64,000 nucleotides of DNA from an uncultured Pelagibacteraceae bacterium (GCA_902574695.1 CACGON010000003.1:20912-84911), one strand, 5' to 3'. Positions 1 to 9,543 are shown, counted from the stretch's first letter. Numbers and translations are program-made. The notes: generated by a model from the sequence alone, not told the origin.

Positions 1-687
1 GAAAAGCACGGTCTAAGAGCAACATTTATGCCTAAACCCTTTGAAAATTTGACTGGTAATGGATGTCATGCCCATATTTCTTTATGGAATGGTAAAGTTA
101 ATAAATTTTTAGATAATGGCGATAGGTATGGTTTAAGTAAACTTGCATACAACTTTCTTGCTGGTGTGATGAAAAATACAGAATCTTTGTCGTCTTTTTT
201 CAACCCTACAGTAAATAGCTATAGACGAATTAATGCACCTCCTACAAAATCTGGGGCATCATGGTCACCTTCAAGTATTTCATACTCTGGAAATAATAGA
301 ACCCATATGATTAGAATACCTGATCCAGGAAGATTTGAGTTAAGACTTATGGACGGGTCAGCTAATCCTTATCTGTTACAGGCAGGCGTTATAGCTTCAG
401 GCATATATGGACTTAATCTGAAACTAGATCCAGGCGAACCATTGAGTTGCAATATGTACACCGATTATAAAAATTATCCAAATTTATCAAAATTACCTGA
501 TGATTTGGAAGACTCTTTAGATATGTTAGATAAAAATAAAGTCTTAAGAGAAGCTTTTGGAGATAATGTAATAGAGAGTTATATAAAACTTAAAAAAGAA
601 GAGTTAACAAATTTTGCAAGAGAAGAAATATTTGATAAAAAAAATCCTATAACAGATTGGGAAAAACAAAATACTTTGGACTGCTAA
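1..687 (+). CDS. glnT: Type III (GlnT-type) glutamine synthetase family protein, C-terminal part
   Basis: The reading frame is open from base 1, so the gene's start lies left of the window; the ATG at 28 is internal. The visible 228 residues are the C-terminal catalytic half of the glutamine synthetase fold: NGCHAHISLW matches the NG-x-H-x-H block that helps bind ATP and metal, and the later NNRTHMIRIPDPGRFELR and SANPYLLQA segments match the substrate-binding arginine and SANPY blocks. The NAPPTKSGASWSP stretch and the ending WEKQNTLDC are typical of the GlnT group rather than GlnA. GlnT-like enzymes ligate ammonia or an amine to glutamate using ATP. Six bases separate it from the following ammonia-lyase gene, suggesting co-transcription. 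A gamma-glutamylamide ligase on another amine cannot be excluded. Confidence 0.85.
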   Translation, partial: EKHGLRATFMPKPFENLTGNGCHAHISLWNGKVNKFLDNGDRYGLSKLAYNFLAGVMKNTESLSSFFNPTVNSYRRINAPPTKSGASWSPSSISYSGNNRTHMIRIPDPGRFELRLMDGSANPYLLQAGVIASGIYGLNLKLDPGEPLSCNMYTDYKNYPNLSKLPDDLEDSLDMLDKNKVLREAFGDNVIESYIKLKKEELTNFAREEIFDKKNPITDWEKQNTLDC

Positions 688-693
688 CTTCAT

Positions 694-1836
694 ATGAGCA
701 GTACAAAAATTTTTGGTTGGAAACTTTCAAATTATATTTTTAATAAAAATTATACCTTTGATAGAAAAAAAATACTTAATGTATGTGGTGAAGAAAATAT
801 TGTTGATGCAGATAAAGTTATTTCAAATTGGAAAAATTACCAACCTACTCCACTTTTAAATTTAGAGAAATTATCAAAGGAACTTAAGATAAAAAATATT
901 TTTTATAAAGATGAGTCACAAAGATTTCATCTAAAATCTTTTAAAGCTTTAGGTGGAGCATATGCGGTTGAAAAAGTTGCTAAAGAAAATAGAGAAATTA
1001 CAATTTCCACAGCCACTGCAGGTAATCATGGTAGGTCTGTTGCATGGGGTTCACAAAAATTAGGTCTTAAATGTAAAATTTTTATCAGTGAATATGTAAG
1101 TGAAGCAAGAGCTGATGAAATGAGAAAATTAGATGCAGAAATTATAAGAGTGAAAGGAAATTATGAAAAATCTTTAGAGGCATGTATTAGTAATTCAAAA
1201 GCCAACGGCTGGGAAATTGTTCAGGATGTTGCTTGGGAAAATTATGAAACTGTACCTAAATTAACGATGGCAGGTTATTCTATGATGATAAAAGAAATTT
1301 CAATTCAGACTGATCAATATATAACGCATGTTTTTTTACAGGCTGGTGTCGGTGGAATGGCTTCAGGTGCTATTGCAGGTATAGCAAAATATTTTAAAAG
1401 AATTCCAAAAATTATAATTGTTGAACCTGAAAATGCAGATTGTGTTCTTAAAAGTATTGACAAAGGAGCTTTGCGAAAAGTCGATATAAAAAAAGAGAGT
1501 ATAATGGGTGGAATGTCATGTGGAGAGGTATCATTAATCCCATGGAGAATTTTAAGGGAATCAGTTAATTGTTGTACGAGCGTTCCAGATGACCATGTTG
1601 CTAAAACTGTAGCTATGCTAAGAAATAAATATTTTTATGACAAAGAAATAGTTGGGGGTGAGTGTTCTACACCTGGTATTATTAGTTTAATTTCAACTTG
1701 TGAAAATAAAAATGTAAAAAAAAAATTAGAGATTAATGAAAATTCAAACATTTTAGTTATTGGTTGCGAGGGGGACGCTGACAAAAAACTTTATGAAAAT
1801 TTACTATCTAAAGGTTTAACTCAGCTATCAAAATGA
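694..1836 (+). CDS. Diaminopropionate ammonia-lyase (PLP fold type II)
   Basis: This 380-residue protein has the tryptophan-synthase-beta/threonine-dehydratase fold. The PLP lysine lies in SFKALGGAYAV, and STATAGNHGRSVAWG is the N-H-G block that holds the cofactor and substrate carboxylate. QAGVGGMASG is the glycine-rich phosphate-binding loop. Length and motifs fit diaminopropionate ammonia-lyase, which converts 2,3-diaminopropionate to pyruvate and two ammonia. It starts 6 bases after the glutamine-synthetase-like gene, so released ammonia could be re-assimilated there (inference). Its stop overlaps the start of the next gene by 4 bases (ATGA). A serine/threonine dehydratase with another substrate is the main alternative. 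Confidence 0.8.
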   Translation: MSSTKIFGWKLSNYIFNKNYTFDRKKILNVCGEENIVDADKVISNWKNYQPTPLLNLEKLSKELKIKNIFYKDESQRFHLKSFKALGGAYAVEKVAKENREITISTATAGNHGRSVAWGSQKLGLKCKIFISEYVSEARADEMRKLDAEIIRVKGNYEKSLEACISNSKANGWEIVQDVAWENYETVPKLTMAGYSMMIKEISIQTDQYITHVFLQAGVGGMASGAIAGIAKYFKRIPKIIIVEPENADCVLKSIDKGALRKVDIKKESIMGGMSCGEVSLIPWRILRESVNCCTSVPDDHVAKTVAMLRNKYFYDKEIVGGECSTPGIISLISTCENKNVKKKLEINENSNILVIGCEGDADKKLYENLLSKGLTQLSK

Positions 1837-2297
1837 GAAAAGTAAAAAAAAAAATTAATCAAAATTTAGATTTTTATAAAATTTTTAAACCTCAGCTTAC
1901 ACCAAAAAAAATGTTAGAATTAGGTGTATTTGGAGGATCTTATTTCGTTGGAACAAATGTTAAAGAGTTTCCAAAAACTTGGTTTCAGAACGCAAAAATT
2001 AGCAAAAATTTTGATACAAGCTTAAATCGTTTTAGGATCAAAGCAGGACTTTCAAGAGAACATTGGATGGAAAAGGGTTGGATTTTTAAAGAAGACCCTT
2101 TGGGATGGTTTCAGTGGTACTGTAGATTTTGTAATGGAAGAAGAATTCCACATGTAGATGAAATCCAAATAAAAAGGTGGAAAAATTTTAAAAGACACGT
2201 AACTGCAATAGAAAAAAATTGTGAAAAAGGAGACTTGGGTTGCAGAAGAAGACAACGCCAGGCTATACTTCAGTGGTCCTATAATCCCTTCATTTAA
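1833..2297 (+). CDS. Conserved hypothetical protein, 154 aa
   Basis: I do not recognise a named function. The protein is basic and aromatic-rich, without signal peptide or membrane segment. A CxxC pair (WYCRFCNGRR) and two later cysteines (NCEKGDLGC) could hold a metal, but this is only suggested by spacing. The start overlaps the preceding lyase stop by four bases (ATGA), so translation is probably coupled to it. It converges on the cupin-like gene opposite and overlaps its 3' end by 8 bases with no visible terminator. The 67-aa ORF on the other strand inside it is a shadow. Confidence 0.65.
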   Translation: MRKVKKKINQNLDFYKIFKPQLTPKKMLELGVFGGSYFVGTNVKEFPKTWFQNAKISKNFDTSLNRFRIKAGLSREHWMEKGWIFKEDPLGWFQWYCRFCNGRRIPHVDEIQIKRWKNFKRHVTAIEKNCEKGDLGCRRRQRQAILQWSYNPFI

Positions 2298-2721
2298 TTT
2301 TAGTTTTAAAATCTATACCATATTCAGACCTAAGACCTTTTCTTAAACCAAAAGGTCCTGAAAAAAATAAAGTAAGTGGTTTAGTTCCTGGTTTTAAGTC
2401 AACTCGGTGATGTGTGTTAGCTGATCTGAAGCCAATGTAGCCTGCCGGTCTCCAATACTTACCAGTTTTAAGTGTTTCCCAATAACCATCTCTTAAAATA
2501 ATTGTTATAAAAGGGAACAAATGATTATGGACACCTTCTCCATGATCATCATCAAGCATTTCATGAATTAAAATATTAAAAGGAAACCATCTTGGTCTAT
2601 TTCTGAATAAAACATAATATCTATTCATCCACGGCTTAGCTTCACTAAATTTGGGGTGTGATGGACCTCTATCTAAAACAATTTTTTTTCTGCCAATCTT
2701 TTCAAGAAATTTTAAGAACAT
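2290..2721 (-). CDS. Cupin-like hypothetical protein, 143 aa
   Basis: The protein has a short N-terminal region followed by what looks like a single small beta-barrel: EGVHNHLFPFITIILRDGYW resembles cupin motif 1 (histidines spaced as metal ligands) and ANTHHRVDLKPGTKPLTLFF resembles motif 2. A metal-dependent role is therefore possible but unproven; no substrate can be named. It is the last gene of the leftward acnA-TPR-bamB run, with a 1-base gap after the bamB stop. In gammaproteobacteria the GTPase gene der commonly follows bamB; here this gene takes that place. Confidence 0.6.
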   Translation of the reverse strand: MFLKFLEKIGRKKIVLDRGPSHPKFSEAKPWMNRYYVLFRNRPRWFPFNILIHEMLDDDHGEGVHNHLFPFITIILRDGYWETLKTGKYWRPAGYIGFRSANTHHRVDLKPGTKPLTLFFSGPFGLRKGLRSEYGIDFKTKIK

Positions 2722-2722
2722 A

Positions 2723-4027
2723 TTAGTTTAATCTTATAATGGAATCATTTTTAGTAATATATATATTTTTTCTTAGAGTAATTGGTCTGGAGATTTTTTC
2801 ATTATCTATTTTAATTATTTTTTGGGTTATGCCAGTTTTAATATCAATAATGAATAGTCTTCCTGTTGATGTTGTGAGATAAATATTATCTCCTCCTACA
2901 ACAAATCCAACAGGCATAAATTTGTTTCTTTTTTTTAATTTTAAATTTTTAATTATATGTGTACTTCTAATTATATTTCCACTTTTAAAATCTATTACAA
3001 ATAAATATCCCTCTTGTGAGACAGTAAATATATATTTGTCAATATAGGCCGGTCTTAGACTTGAATTGATAGATTGCTTCCAATTTAACAAACCTGTAGC
3101 TAAATCAATTGAAAAAAATTCATTCGTATTATTTGAAAATAATATTGATTCATCTGCGATTACAAGATCTGAATTTTTTAAAAACATTGCATCTTCATAC
3201 ACTGATTGTTTTTGGGTTGGTGTTTGCCATATGAGTTTACCAGTTTCAACGTGAACTGCTGTCAGATCACCGAGAGAACTATTAAAAATAATTTTTTCGT
3301 TTTGAATAACTATTGATATTTTTTTTTGAGATTTAATTAAAGAACTTTCCGCTTTATAGTTCCAAATTTTTTCACCATTCTTTAATGAAAAACAAATTAA
3401 GTTATTAGCATCATCTACAACGTAAAATTTATCATTTAAAATTTTGATTTGAGAATTAAATGGAGATGTATTATTTTTAGACCATAGTATATTGCCGTTA
3501 TTTACATTTAATGCATAATATTTTGCTAAAGTATCGGCAACTACTAGAATATTTTCATTATTTGAAAAAAACAATATTGGTTTATTTTTAATCTCTCTTT
3601 TAGAATAATAGTTTGATTTCCACAGTAATTTAGAATTATCATCAAACTTTAGTATAGACCCTTTGTTATCAAAAAAAATTATATTATTTCTTTCCAATGA
3701 AATTGATGGCTCGTATTGATTAAAGTTATCTATTTTAGAATATTTAAATTTGGAAATTTTTTTTAAGTTTCCATTATAATTTGTATAACCATCATTATTT
3801 GAGAGTTGTCTTTGCAAATTATTTATTTTTTGAGAACCAGAAAGACTTATTTTTATGTTAGGATTAATTTCTTTCTGTAATGTTGATTTTTTTTTTGTTA
3901 TATCTTTTATATTTCTTGCTTCCTCTAAATTTATTTTTTTATCCTTTGTCCATAAACTTGAGTTTGGATTTAATGAACATGAGGTTAGTAATATTATAAA
4001 AAAAAAAGTTTTAAAAAAATTAATCAC
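2723..4027 (-). CDS. bamB: BamB-like outer-membrane assembly lipoprotein (PQQ-type beta-propeller)
   Basis: The N-terminus is a lipoprotein signal (hydrophobic stretch then LLTSC, cysteine at residue 16). The rest is a repetitive beta-propeller: recurring blocks with a G-x-x-x-W pattern (NGNILWSKN, NGEKIWNYK, TGKLIWQTP, TGLLNWKQS) are the PQQ-like repeats of BamB. BamB is a periplasmic lipoprotein that helps BamA insert beta-barrel proteins. The start is GTG and overlaps the stop of the upstream TPR gene by 8 bases. The yfgM-bamB gene order is the same as in E. coli, which supports the call. Sequence similarity to characterised BamB is limited, as expected for this fast-evolving family. Confidence 0.82.
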   Translation of the reverse strand: MINFFKTFFFIILLTSCSLNPNSSLWTKDKKINLEEARNIKDITKKKSTLQKEINPNIKISLSGSQKINNLQRQLSNNDGYTNYNGNLKKISKFKYSKIDNFNQYEPSISLERNNIIFFDNKGSILKFDDNSKLLWKSNYYSKREIKNKPILFFSNNENILVVADTLAKYYALNVNNGNILWSKNNTSPFNSQIKILNDKFYVVDDANNLICFSLKNGEKIWNYKAESSLIKSQKKISIVIQNEKIIFNSSLGDLTAVHVETGKLIWQTPTQKQSVYEDAMFLKNSDLVIADESILFSNNTNEFFSIDLATGLLNWKQSINSSLRPAYIDKYIFTVSQEGYLFVIDFKSGNIIRSTHIIKNLKLKKRNKFMPVGFVVGGDNIYLTTSTGRLFIIDIKTGITQKIIKIDNEKISRPITLRKNIYITKNDSIIRLN

Positions 4028-4670
4028 TTAAATATCTATTTAATTTATTTTGAGCTTTAGTTTTAATTGATGGATTAGATGACTCTAAATTTAAAATTTT
4101 GTTAAAAAATTCTTTTGACTTTTGCCTCTCATTCTTTGAATAAAAATATTCACCTAACAAATATAAAGCATGCGAAGACCAAATGCTCTCTGAATTAATT
4201 ATTGGATTCAAAATATTAATTAAATTGTTCTCATCAATATAATCGGAATTAAATAAAGCCTTTTTGTATAATATTAAATTTTTAATTTCTTTTTCAATTT
4301 TTGAATTATTTAAAACAATATCGTATAGTTTATTTATTCTATTTCTATCTAAAATAATTTCGTTATCTATAATAAAATTTAATGCTAATGGAGAGTATGT
4401 TCGATCATTTTGCTCTATTATTTTTATCAAAGACTGTTCAGTTTCCTTTGGGGTTATTTCTTTATTTATAAACTTTCCTATTATTTGATTGAAGTTGTAA
4501 GCTCTTTCAAGACTTTTTCTTTTATCAAAATCTGTATATAAAAAAATTGCAAATACTGTGATTAAAAGACCAACAATGGCTGATGCAATTTTTTTTTTAT
4601 TATTAAGAAAAAAATTTTTTAATTTTTCTTTTTTGGTATTCTCGCTTATTAGCTGTATTTCTTCATCCAT
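4020..4670 (-). CDS. YfgM-like membrane-anchored TPR protein
   Basis: The 216-residue protein has a charged N-terminus, one membrane helix at about residues 27-47 (ASAIVGLLITVFAIFLYT), and a helical C-terminal region ending in a TPR-like unit (ALYLLGEYFYSKNERQKSKEFFNKIL). This layout is that of YfgM/TPR_21 proteins, inner-membrane periplasmic chaperone partners. It lies between acnA (3-base gap) and bamB (8-base overlap). The bamB link is the conserved part of the context; the acnA link is probably only local. Confidence 0.72.
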   Translation of the reverse strand: MDEEIQLISENTKKEKLKNFFLNNKKKIASAIVGLLITVFAIFLYTDFDKRKSLERAYNFNQIIGKFINKEITPKETEQSLIKIIEQNDRTYSPLALNFIIDNEIILDRNRINKLYDIVLNNSKIEKEIKNLILYKKALFNSDYIDENNLINILNPIINSESIWSSHALYLLGEYFYSKNERQKSKEFFNKILNLESSNPSIKTKAQNKLNRYLSD

Positions 4671-4673
4671 AAG

Positions 4674-7343
4674 TTACATCATGTTTCTAAGTACGAATTG
4701 TAATATGCCACCATTTTTATAATATTCTAGCTCATTTTTTGTGTCTATTCTGCATAAGGTTTTAATTTTTTTAATGTCTCCAGACGAATATTTTATTTCA
4801 ACATCTACTATATCAGATGGATTTACTCCATTTTCTATTTTTAAAACTGTAATTAATTCAGAGCCATCTAGTTGCAATTTTTTGCGATCCATACCTTCGC
4901 TAAATTGTAAAGGTAAAATACCCATCCCAATAAGATTTGATCTGTGGATCCTCTCGAAGCTTTCTGCAATTACAACTTTAATACCTAGTAATTTAGTTCC
5001 TTTTGCAGCCCAATCTCTAGATGATCCAGTGCCATACTCTTTGCCGCCAATAACTACTAGATCTGTTCCTCTTTTCTTGTATTCAACAACAGCATCATAT
5101 ATAGGCAAAATTTTATTCTCAGGATAAAGTTTTGTATATCCACCCTCGGTCCCCGGAGCCATTTCGTTTCTAATCCTTATATTTGCGAATGTTCCTCTCA
5201 TCATAACTTCATGATTTCCTCTTCTAGATCCGTAAGAATTATAATCTTTAGGTAAAACTTGATGTTTCATGAAGTATTCACCTGTTGGGCTTTCCTTTTG
5301 TATTGATCCTGCCGGTGAAATATGGTCTGTAGTGACCATATCACCTAAAATAAGAAGTGGTCTTGCATTTTTAATCTCTTTAAAACCCTCAGGCTCATCT
5401 GGTAATTCATCAAAAAATGGTGGTCTTTTGACATATGTTGAGCTCTCATCCCAATTATATATACTATTTTTTTCAGTTTTAATTTTTTGCCATTGTGAAG
5501 GCCCCTCTGATACATTTGAATATCTTTTTACAAACATTTCTGCATTCAATGATTTTGCTAACGTATCCTCAATTTCTTTATTTGATGGCCATATATCTTT
5601 AAGGTAAATATCTTTTCCACTTTTATCCTTTCCAAGAGAATCTTTATACAAATCTACTTCCATATGACCTGCTAGTGCATAGGCGACAACTAAAGGTGGA
5701 GATGCTAGATAATTTGCCTTTATATGAGGTGAAATCCTCCCTTCAAAGTTTCTATTTCCTGAAAGAACAGATACTGCATAAATATTTTGTTTTTCTATTG
5801 CCTCAACAATATTATCTTTAAGAGGACCTGAGTTACCAATACAGGTCGTACAACCATATCCAACTAGATTAAAACCAAGCATATCTAGATATTTATTTAA
5901 ACCAGCTTTTTTTAAATAGTCTGTTACAACTTGCGAGCCTGGTGCTAGAGATGTTTTGACCCAAGGCTTTGTTTTCAAGCCAAATTCAATGGCTTTTTTT
6001 GCCAGTAGACCTGCTCCAATTAAAACATTTGGATTAGATGTATTTGTACATGATGTGATAGCGGCTATTAAAATTGAACCATCTTTAATATCAAAATTTG
6101 TATTATCTACTTTTGAAATATTTTTCTTATCTCTTTTTGTGGCTTCTTTAAATATTTTCTTAAAATTAGATGCCGCCTCGTTCAATAAGACTTTATCTTG
6201 TGGTCGCTTTGGACCGGAGATTGTTGGGACAACCTCTGACATATCTAGGGAAATTTTATCAGTAAACTCAATATTGTTGCTAGCCCACAAGCCTTGTTCT
6301 TTGGCATATTTTTCTACAATTTTTACTGTTCTCTCATCCCTTCCTGAAAATCTTAAATACTTTAATGTCTCTTCGTCTATAGGAAAAAAACCACATGTTG
6401 CACCATACTCTGGGGCCATATTTGCAATGGTAGCTCTATCAGCTAGGCTTAAATTTTTTAAACCTTCTCCAAAAAATTCAACAAATTTCCCTACTACTCC
6501 CTTATCTCTTAACATTTTTACAACAGTTAAAACTAAGTCAGTTGCAGTTGTTCCCTCTGGTAATCTATTTTTTACCTCAAAACCAATTACCTCAGGTATT
6601 AACATTGATATAGGTTGGCCTAACATGCCTGCTTCTGCCTCAATTCCACCTACCCCCCATCCTAAAACGGATAGTCCATTTACCATTGTTGTATGACTGT
6701 CGGTTCCAACTAAAGTATCAGGGAAAAGATAATCTTTTCCATCTGAATTTTCAGTCCAAACTACCTTTGATAAATATTCTAAATTAACTTGATGACAAAT
6801 ACCAGTTCCTGGAGGTACTATCCTAAAATTATCAAATGCCTGCTGTCCCCACTTTAAAAACGAGTATCTCTCACCATTTCTTTCAAATTCAATATCAACA
6901 TTTTTCTCAAATGAGTCTTGTTTTGCAGATTGATCTACTTGAACTGAGTGGTCAATTACTAAGTCAACAGTAGATAATGGATTAATTTTTTTAGGATCTT
7001 TATTTTTCTTTTTTACTGCTTCTCGCATTGCGGCTAAGTCTGCGACAGCAGGTATACCAGTATAATCTTGAAGTAGAACTCTGGCTGGTCTATAAGCAAT
7101 TTCTGTATTTGATTTTTTATCAACCAACCATTTTTTTATCGCTTCAATCTGATTTTTATTTACACTTACGCCATCTTCGTACCTCAATAAATTTTCTAAA
7201 AGAACTTTTAATGACTTTGGAAGATTACTGATACCGTTCAAACCATTTTTTTCAGCCTTTAATAAGGAAAAGAAATTATAATCTTTACCATTAATAGTAA
7301 TTGTATCTAATGAATTATAAGAATTTTTATTTCCTGGTTTCAT
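4674..7343 (-). CDS. acnA: Aconitate hydratase A
   Basis: The 889-residue protein has the full AcnA/IRP1 length and order. The three [4Fe-4S] ligands are visible as SCTNTSNP and GYGCTTCIGNSG. TDSHTTMVNGL and the swivel-domain block GSSRDWAAKGT, which holds the substrate-binding serine and arginine, are intact. It interconverts citrate and isocitrate in the TCA cycle. It follows the LysE-like gene after 45 bases and precedes the TPR gene by 3 bases. Several antisense ORFs inside it, one of 246 codons, are shadows of its strong coding frame. Confidence 0.97.
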   Translation of the reverse strand: MKPGNKNSYNSLDTITINGKDYNFFSLLKAEKNGLNGISNLPKSLKVLLENLLRYEDGVSVNKNQIEAIKKWLVDKKSNTEIAYRPARVLLQDYTGIPAVADLAAMREAVKKKNKDPKKINPLSTVDLVIDHSVQVDQSAKQDSFEKNVDIEFERNGERYSFLKWGQQAFDNFRIVPPGTGICHQVNLEYLSKVVWTENSDGKDYLFPDTLVGTDSHTTMVNGLSVLGWGVGGIEAEAGMLGQPISMLIPEVIGFEVKNRLPEGTTATDLVLTVVKMLRDKGVVGKFVEFFGEGLKNLSLADRATIANMAPEYGATCGFFPIDEETLKYLRFSGRDERTVKIVEKYAKEQGLWASNNIEFTDKISLDMSEVVPTISGPKRPQDKVLLNEAASNFKKIFKEATKRDKKNISKVDNTNFDIKDGSILIAAITSCTNTSNPNVLIGAGLLAKKAIEFGLKTKPWVKTSLAPGSQVVTDYLKKAGLNKYLDMLGFNLVGYGCTTCIGNSGPLKDNIVEAIEKQNIYAVSVLSGNRNFEGRISPHIKANYLASPPLVVAYALAGHMEVDLYKDSLGKDKSGKDIYLKDIWPSNKEIEDTLAKSLNAEMFVKRYSNVSEGPSQWQKIKTEKNSIYNWDESSTYVKRPPFFDELPDEPEGFKEIKNARPLLILGDMVTTDHISPAGSIQKESPTGEYFMKHQVLPKDYNSYGSRRGNHEVMMRGTFANIRIRNEMAPGTEGGYTKLYPENKILPIYDAVVEYKKRGTDLVVIGGKEYGTGSSRDWAAKGTKLLGIKVVIAESFERIHRSNLIGMGILPLQFSEGMDRKKLQLDGSELITVLKIENGVNPSDIVDVEIKYSSGDIKKIKTLCRIDTKNELEYYKNGGILQFVLRNMM

Positions 7344-7388
7344 AAAGTCATTATCTTATAGAATATTTAGTTCAAATTATGAATAAAA

Positions 7389-7979
7389 TTATAAGTAAAA
7401 AGTTGCTATACAAGCTACTAAAAAAGTAGACATAACATAATTAAATCTTTTAATAAATTTCTCATTTGTCGCGAATCTTCTCAAAAATCTGCCTATAAAT
7501 GTCCAAAAATTAATACTTATTATCGCAAATAGAAAAGCAATACAAATAACCCAAAAAGAAGTTAACAAAAAATTCTCCCCTCTTTCTACATATGTAGATA
7601 TCATAATTACTGTAACTATATATGATTTTGGATTTATAAATTGAAAAAAAAAGGTTTCTAAAAATTTAACTGGATTCTCTTTTTTGTTATTTAAATTATT
7701 TTTCGAAAATGAAATCTTATAAGCTAAGTATAATAAAAATAACGAACCTGTATACTTTAAAACTTCTTGAATAACCGGAAAGTTTTGGAAAATATTTATT
7801 AATCCAAAATTCATGGCTACAACTAATATAGTGAAACCAAAAACAACACCAAGCATGTGTGGTATAGTTTTTATTATTCCAAAATTAAAACCTGAATAAG
7901 AGGCGACAACATTATTTGGTCCAGGTGAACAGCTTGTAGCAAACATAAAAAAACAAAGTGATATTATCTCTGGGTGCAT
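7389..7979 (-). CDS. LysE/RhtB-family amino acid exporter
   Basis: The 196-residue polytopic protein carries the LysE-family signature SPGPNN near the N-terminus and about six hydrophobic segments, including a final one at the C-terminus. Family members export amino acids or their derivatives by proton exchange; the substrate here cannot be read from sequence. It starts 6 bases after csaA ends, suggesting shared transcription. A second LysE protein is encoded at 38649-39263. Confidence 0.85.
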   Translation of the reverse strand: MHPEIISLCFFMFATSCSPGPNNVVASYSGFNFGIIKTIPHMLGVVFGFTILVVAMNFGLINIFQNFPVIQEVLKYTGSLFLLYLAYKISFSKNNLNNKKENPVKFLETFFFQFINPKSYIVTVIMISTYVERGENFLLTSFWVICIAFLFAIISINFWTFIGRFLRRFATNEKFIKRFNYVMSTFLVACIATFYL

Positions 7980-7985
7980 TCTTGA

Positions 7986-8327
7986 TTATGCAATTGGGAG
8001 ACCGTTCTCTGCTTTTTGTGATGGGTGGAGTAATGTTACTTTTCCTTCTTTATCTATAGACCCCAGAATTAATACTTGAGATTTTACTCCAGCGATATTT
8101 TTTTCTGGAAAATTACATACTCCAATTACCTGCTTTCCAACAAGATTTTCTTCACTATAAAAATGTGTGATTTGAGCTGATGACTGCTTAATTCCAATTT
8201 CTTCTCCAAAATCCACCTCAACAACTAGAGAAGGTTTTCTTGCTTTTTCGTTTTTTTTGACAGAAACCACAGTTCCTAATCTAATGTCGACTTTGTCAAA
8301 TATATCGTAGGTTATTTGTTCTTTCAT
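7986..8327 (-). CDS. csaA: CsaA-like tRNA-binding-domain protein
   Basis: The 113-residue protein is a single OB-fold tRNA-binding domain: VDIRLGTVVSVKKNEKARKP at the start, QITHFYSEENLVGKQVIGV in the middle, and SQVLILGS near the end match CsaA and the C-terminal domain of MetRS. CsaA is described as an export-related chaperone and tRNA-binding protein. Only 27 bases lie between its start and the divergent argE start, so the two promoters must overlap each other or coding sequence. Confidence 0.85.
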   Translation of the reverse strand: MKEQITYDIFDKVDIRLGTVVSVKKNEKARKPSLVVEVDFGEEIGIKQSSAQITHFYSEENLVGKQVIGVCNFPEKNIAGVKSQVLILGSIDKEGKVTLLHPSQKAENGLPIA

Positions 8328-8354
8328 GATTTTAATATATAATTGATTATATTT

Positions 8355-9539
8355 ATGAGTACAGAAAATAATAAAAATTTATTTGATAATTCAATTAAAA
8401 TCTTAACTGATTTAATAGCATTTAAAACCATATCTGGTGAGGATAATAATTCACTAATAAATTATTGTGATGATGTTTTAAAAAGAAATGGAGCTACATC
8501 TTTTAAGATTTTTGATGATGAAAAAAAAAGAGTCAATTTATTTGCTACTCTAAAAGCTAAAAAACCAAATGGAAAAAAGCCTGTAATTCTTTCAGGTCAT
8601 ACAGATGTAGTTCCAGTTTCAAAAGGTTGGTCAACAGATCCTTTTAAAGCAACAATTAAAGATAATAAACTTTATGGAAGAGGTTCTTGTGACATGAAAG
8701 GTTTTATAGCATGTGCATTAGCCTATGCTCCAATTTTTTCTAAATGTGATTTGGATAGAGATATTAATTTTTCTTTTACATTTGATGAAGAAACTGCCTG
8801 CTTAGGAGCGCCACTTTTGATTAAAGAATTAAAAAAAAGAGGTTTTACTAAAGGGATTTGTATTGTGGGCGAACCTACAAATATGAAAATAATTGATGCT
8901 CATAAAGGTGCTTATGAATATACAACTTTTTTTGAGGGGCTTGCTGGACATAGTTCTCAGCCTCATAAAGGAGTTAGTGCTGTTGAGTATGCTGCTAGAT
9001 ATGTAAATAAATTAATTGAACTTAGACAAAAATTAAAAGAAAGAGCTCCAAAAAATTCTATATTTTCTCCTCCATATTCTACTTTGTCTATTGGTGGAAT
9101 ATTTGGAGGTATTGCTCACAACGTGATAGCGGACAAATGTCATGTTAAGTGGGAAACAAGACCTGTGATTAAAGAAGATGCAATTTTTTTAAATAATGAA
9201 TTAGATAAATTTGTTAGTGAAAAACTTTTACCAGAAATGAAGAAAATTTTTCCAGACTCAAAAATTAAAAAAGAAATAATAGGAGAAATAATTGGTTTCG
9301 ATAGAGATTTGAAATCAGAAGCTTGTGAGTTTGTTTCTAGTATTACTGGAGATAATTCGAGAGAAGTTGTTTCATTTGGAACTGAAGCAGGTTTGTTTCA
9401 AGAAATCGGAATAAGCACTGCTGTTTGTGGACCTGGTTCTATCGAGCAAGCTCATAAAATTGATGAGTTTATAGAATTAGATGAAATTTCGAAATGTCTT
9501 AAGTTTCTAGAAGGTGTTAGAGAAAAATCTACAAAATAA
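8355..9539 (+). CDS. argE: Acetylornithine deacetylase (M20 peptidase family)
   Basis: This dinuclear zinc hydrolase has the M20 layout: SGHTDVVPV (first metal histidine and catalytic aspartate), GRGSCDMKG (bridging aspartate) and DEETACLGA (catalytic glutamate), with a dimerisation domain inserted before the C-terminal half and a late histidine in EQAHKIDE. The closest family is ArgE, which removes acetyl from N-acetylornithine. I start at ATG 8355 (MSTENN, 394 aa) because the longer frame begins with TTG at 8343 and adds only four unlikely residues. It converges on the aldehyde dehydrogenase gene with a 4-base gap. Another acyl-amino-acid deacylase is possible. Confidence 0.82.
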   Translation: MSTENNKNLFDNSIKILTDLIAFKTISGEDNNSLINYCDDVLKRNGATSFKIFDDEKKRVNLFATLKAKKPNGKKPVILSGHTDVVPVSKGWSTDPFKATIKDNKLYGRGSCDMKGFIACALAYAPIFSKCDLDRDINFSFTFDEETACLGAPLLIKELKKRGFTKGICIVGEPTNMKIIDAHKGAYEYTTFFEGLAGHSSQPHKGVSAVEYAARYVNKLIELRQKLKERAPKNSIFSPPYSTLSIGGIFGGIAHNVIADKCHVKWETRPVIKEDAIFLNNELDKFVSEKLLPEMKKIFPDSKIKKEIIGEIIGFDRDLKSEACEFVSSITGDNSREVVSFGTEAGLFQEIGISTAVCGPGSIEQAHKIDEFIELDEISKCLKFLEGVREKSTK

Positions 9540-9543
9540 TTTG

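Noticed and set aside
2052..2255. 67-codon minus-strand ORF
   Set aside because: Inside the 154-aa gene on the opposite strand; no support.
5956..6696. 246-codon ORF on the plus strand
   Set aside because: It lies wholly antisense to acnA, has low-complexity shadow composition and no family pattern.
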